Source: Gemmatimonadaceae bacterium
Lineage (GTDB): Bacteria; Gemmatimonadota; Gemmatimonadetes; Gemmatimonadales; Gemmatimonadaceae
NCBI GenBank assembly: GCA_025928335.1
Contig: JAICJQ010000023.1
Coordinates: 1 to 35,808 of the forward strand
DNA: 35,808 nt
Direction of reading: 5' to 3'
Below, one piece after another: positions 34,629 through 35,808 of the stretch (position 1 is the first letter of the stretch; each line of letters starts with the position of its first letter). The notes below the pieces were generated by a model. The model searched no databases. It worked only from the letters and a program-made list of their open reading frames with translations, and was not told the DNA's origin. The position numbers and the translations under genes were made by a program.

Positions 34629-35594
34629 ATGTCCTACGATCAATCCATCAGCCGTCGTGACGCGCTCAAGCGCGGCCTCAGCGCGAGCGCGTTCCTGACG
34701 CTCGCGCGGGGTCGGGCGTTCGCTCTTCCGTCCCCGTGGGGACATGGCGAGCAAACGGGTGCTCTGATTGAGCGACCCATCCCGTCGAGCGGTGAGAGAT
34801 TGCCGATTGTCGGCGTCGGGACCGCCGTGATCTATCAGAACCCGAAACCGGAGGAGTTGCCGCCCCTCCGCGAGACGTTGAAGGCCTTTCCGGCGCTCGG
34901 CGGACGGATCATCGATACCGCGCCGTCGTACGGCCGTGCCGAGTCGGTTGTTGGCGCTTTACTCTCCGAACTGAAGAACCGGGACAAGTACTTCATCGCC
35001 ACAAAAGTGTCCGTCCGTGGCGGCGGCGACCGTGCCGCCGCGATGGCGCAGATGGAGAACTCGTTCAAGGCGCTCCAGACCGACAAGATCGATTTGATGC
35101 AGATCTGGAACGTCTCGAACCCCGAGTTGCTCGGTCCAGTTCTGGACGAAATGAAGAAGTCGGGCCGAATCCGTTACACAGGGATTACGAGCAGCTTCAA
35201 GGGCCAGTACGCCGATCTCGAGGCCGCGATGAAGAAGCACAAGTACGACGTCGTGCAGATCGACCTCGCGATCGACAACCGGAGCGCCGAGGAGCGCGTC
35301 ATTCCGCTTGCCAAAGACCTCGGCATGGGCGTCCTCGTGAACAGTCCCTTCGGCCGAAATCGCGTGCTCTCGAAAGTGATGAGCAAACCGCTGCCCGATT
35401 GGGCCAAAGAGTTCGACGCCGCCACGTGGCCGCAGTTCTGCCTGAAGTGGATCGTGTCACACCCTGCCGTGACCGCGGCGATCCCGGGCATCGGTCGCGT
35501 CGATTATCTGACTGACGACCTTGCCGCCGCTCGCGGTCGTTTGCCCGATGAGAAGACGCGGGCACGCATGGCGGCCTACGTCGAAAGTCTCTAG
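34629..35594 (+). CDS. aldo/keto reductase with Tat signal
   Basis: 321 residues. The twin-arginine leader SRRDALKRGLSASAFLTLA (8-26) directs folded export. The TIM barrel (from ~55) has catalytic-type Asp96 and Tyr101 in IDTAPSYG and Lys126 in ATKVS. The fourth tetrad position, normally His, appears as Trp160 in DLMQIWNVSN. GITSSFKGQYADLE and PGIGRVDYL resemble the NADPH-binding side of periplasmic-type AKRs. The ATG at 34629 has GGAG five bases before it. The stop TAG coincides with a CTAG at the edge of the insertion sequence, so the original 3' flank is unknown. Substrate unknown. Confidence 0.9.
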   Translation: MSYDQSISRRDALKRGLSASAFLTLARGRAFALPSPWGHGEQTGALIERPIPSSGERLPIVGVGTAVIYQNPKPEELPPLRETLKAFPALGGRIIDTAPSYGRAESVVGALLSELKNRDKYFIATKVSVRGGGDRAAAMAQMENSFKALQTDKIDLMQIWNVSNPELLGPVLDEMKKSGRIRYTGITSSFKGQYADLEAAMKKHKYDVVQIDLAIDNRSAEERVIPLAKDLGMGVLVNSPFGRNRVLSKVMSKPLPDWAKEFDAATWPQFCLKWIVSHPAVTAAIPGIGRVDYLTDDLAAARGRLPDEKTRARMAAYVESL

Positions 35595-35808
35595 CAGGCT
35601 GCGGAAAAATGGATGAACTCGACGGGTGAAGCACTCGCGAAGCAGGATTCGGCAGGCTGGATCGGCCTTTCCACCGGTTCGAACTCGGCGTCGAGTGACA
35701 CGACGCCGGCGAAACGACCGGTGCTCACGTGCACGCCCCGACGCGGATCAGCGTCCGCATTCGGACCAGGTTGTACGCGGCGTTCGTGAAGGTGAAAATC
35801 CAACTCAC
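35591..35808. mobile_element. insertion sequence, 3' end (continues beyond window)
   Basis: From 35595 the sequence CAGGCTGCGGAAAAA has the form of an IS5-superfamily terminal inverted repeat. It is preceded by CTAG (35591-35594), a target duplication used by that group. A transposase C-terminus is encoded on the minus strand at 35725-35808. The 130 bases between the transposase stop and the IS end are non-coding. The other end, and so the second target copy, lies outside the window. Confidence 0.7.
35725..35808 (-). CDS. IS transposase, C-terminal fragment (5' part outside window)
   Basis: Twenty-seven codons read VSWIFTFTNAAYNLVRMRTL and then IRVGACT before a TGA. The phrase FTFxxAAYNLVRxRxL is the standard C-terminus of IS5/IS1182-like transposases. 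The catalytic DDE residues lie upstream, beyond the right edge. The frame is open at the edge. Whether the element is intact cannot be said. Confidence 0.75.
   Translation of the reverse strand: MSWIFTFTNAAYNLVRMRTLIRVGACT

Noticed and set aside
35591-35803. Seventy-codon minus-strand frame covering the IS end
   Set aside because: The transposase C-terminus is recognisable in a different frame, ending at 35725; this frame is a shadow running across the terminal repeat.

Overview
The window looks like a chromosomal housekeeping region of a high-GC, double-membraned (diderm) bacterium. The protein set, gene order and base composition suggest Gemmatimonadota or a close relative. That placement is inferred from protein flavour and an outer-membrane barrel gene, not from a marker-gene search. 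Almost every gene lies on the minus strand, so transcription runs from high to low coordinates. Only a glycerophosphodiesterase and a Tat-exported aldo/keto reductase are on the plus strand.

Layout from right to left, in the direction of minus-strand transcription. The right edge (35591-35808) is the 3' end of an insertion sequence that has landed on the stop codon of the aldo/keto reductase. From 34530 to 29783 runs a tightly coupled cluster: a SAM methyltransferase, a stand-alone B12-binding protein, an acyl-CoA carboxyltransferase subunit, AtuA, its split-off C-terminal partner, and a tiny membrane protein. A long U32-family protein, RecQ and an acyl-CoA dehydrogenase follow. Next come RNase G/E with an unusually long leader, then a small element built of inverted heptamer arrays around a truncated four-helix-bundle (S23/IVS-type) reading frame. 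It sits directly upstream of the rplU-rpmA promoter.

From 19578 to 17803 lies an ECF sigma / anti-sigma / Spy-like stress operon with a tRNA-Leu behind it. From 17541 to 7491 are icd, pepA, a TonB-plug-like outer-membrane protein, yicC, gmk, rpoZ, coaBC, a family-4-type uracil-DNA glycosylase and dnaB. An intergenic block (7079-7490) with a long imperfect inverted repeat separates these from radA-ispD-tsaC-arginine/tyrosine phosphatase-aroE-comF-gap-pgk. The pgk gene runs off the left edge.

Many gene junctions are 4-base ATGA or GTGA overlaps, which indicates translationally coupled operons. The most unusual items are the heptamer-array element at 21510-21845, the AtuA / carboxyltransferase / B12 cluster, and the inverted repeat behind dnaB. 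Several enzymes also lack an expected key residue: a His replaces an iron-sulfur Cys in the uracil glycosylase, an Ala replaces the CoaC flap Cys, and a Trp replaces the usual His in the aldo/keto reductase. All family assignments rest on reading the translated motifs; no database search was run.
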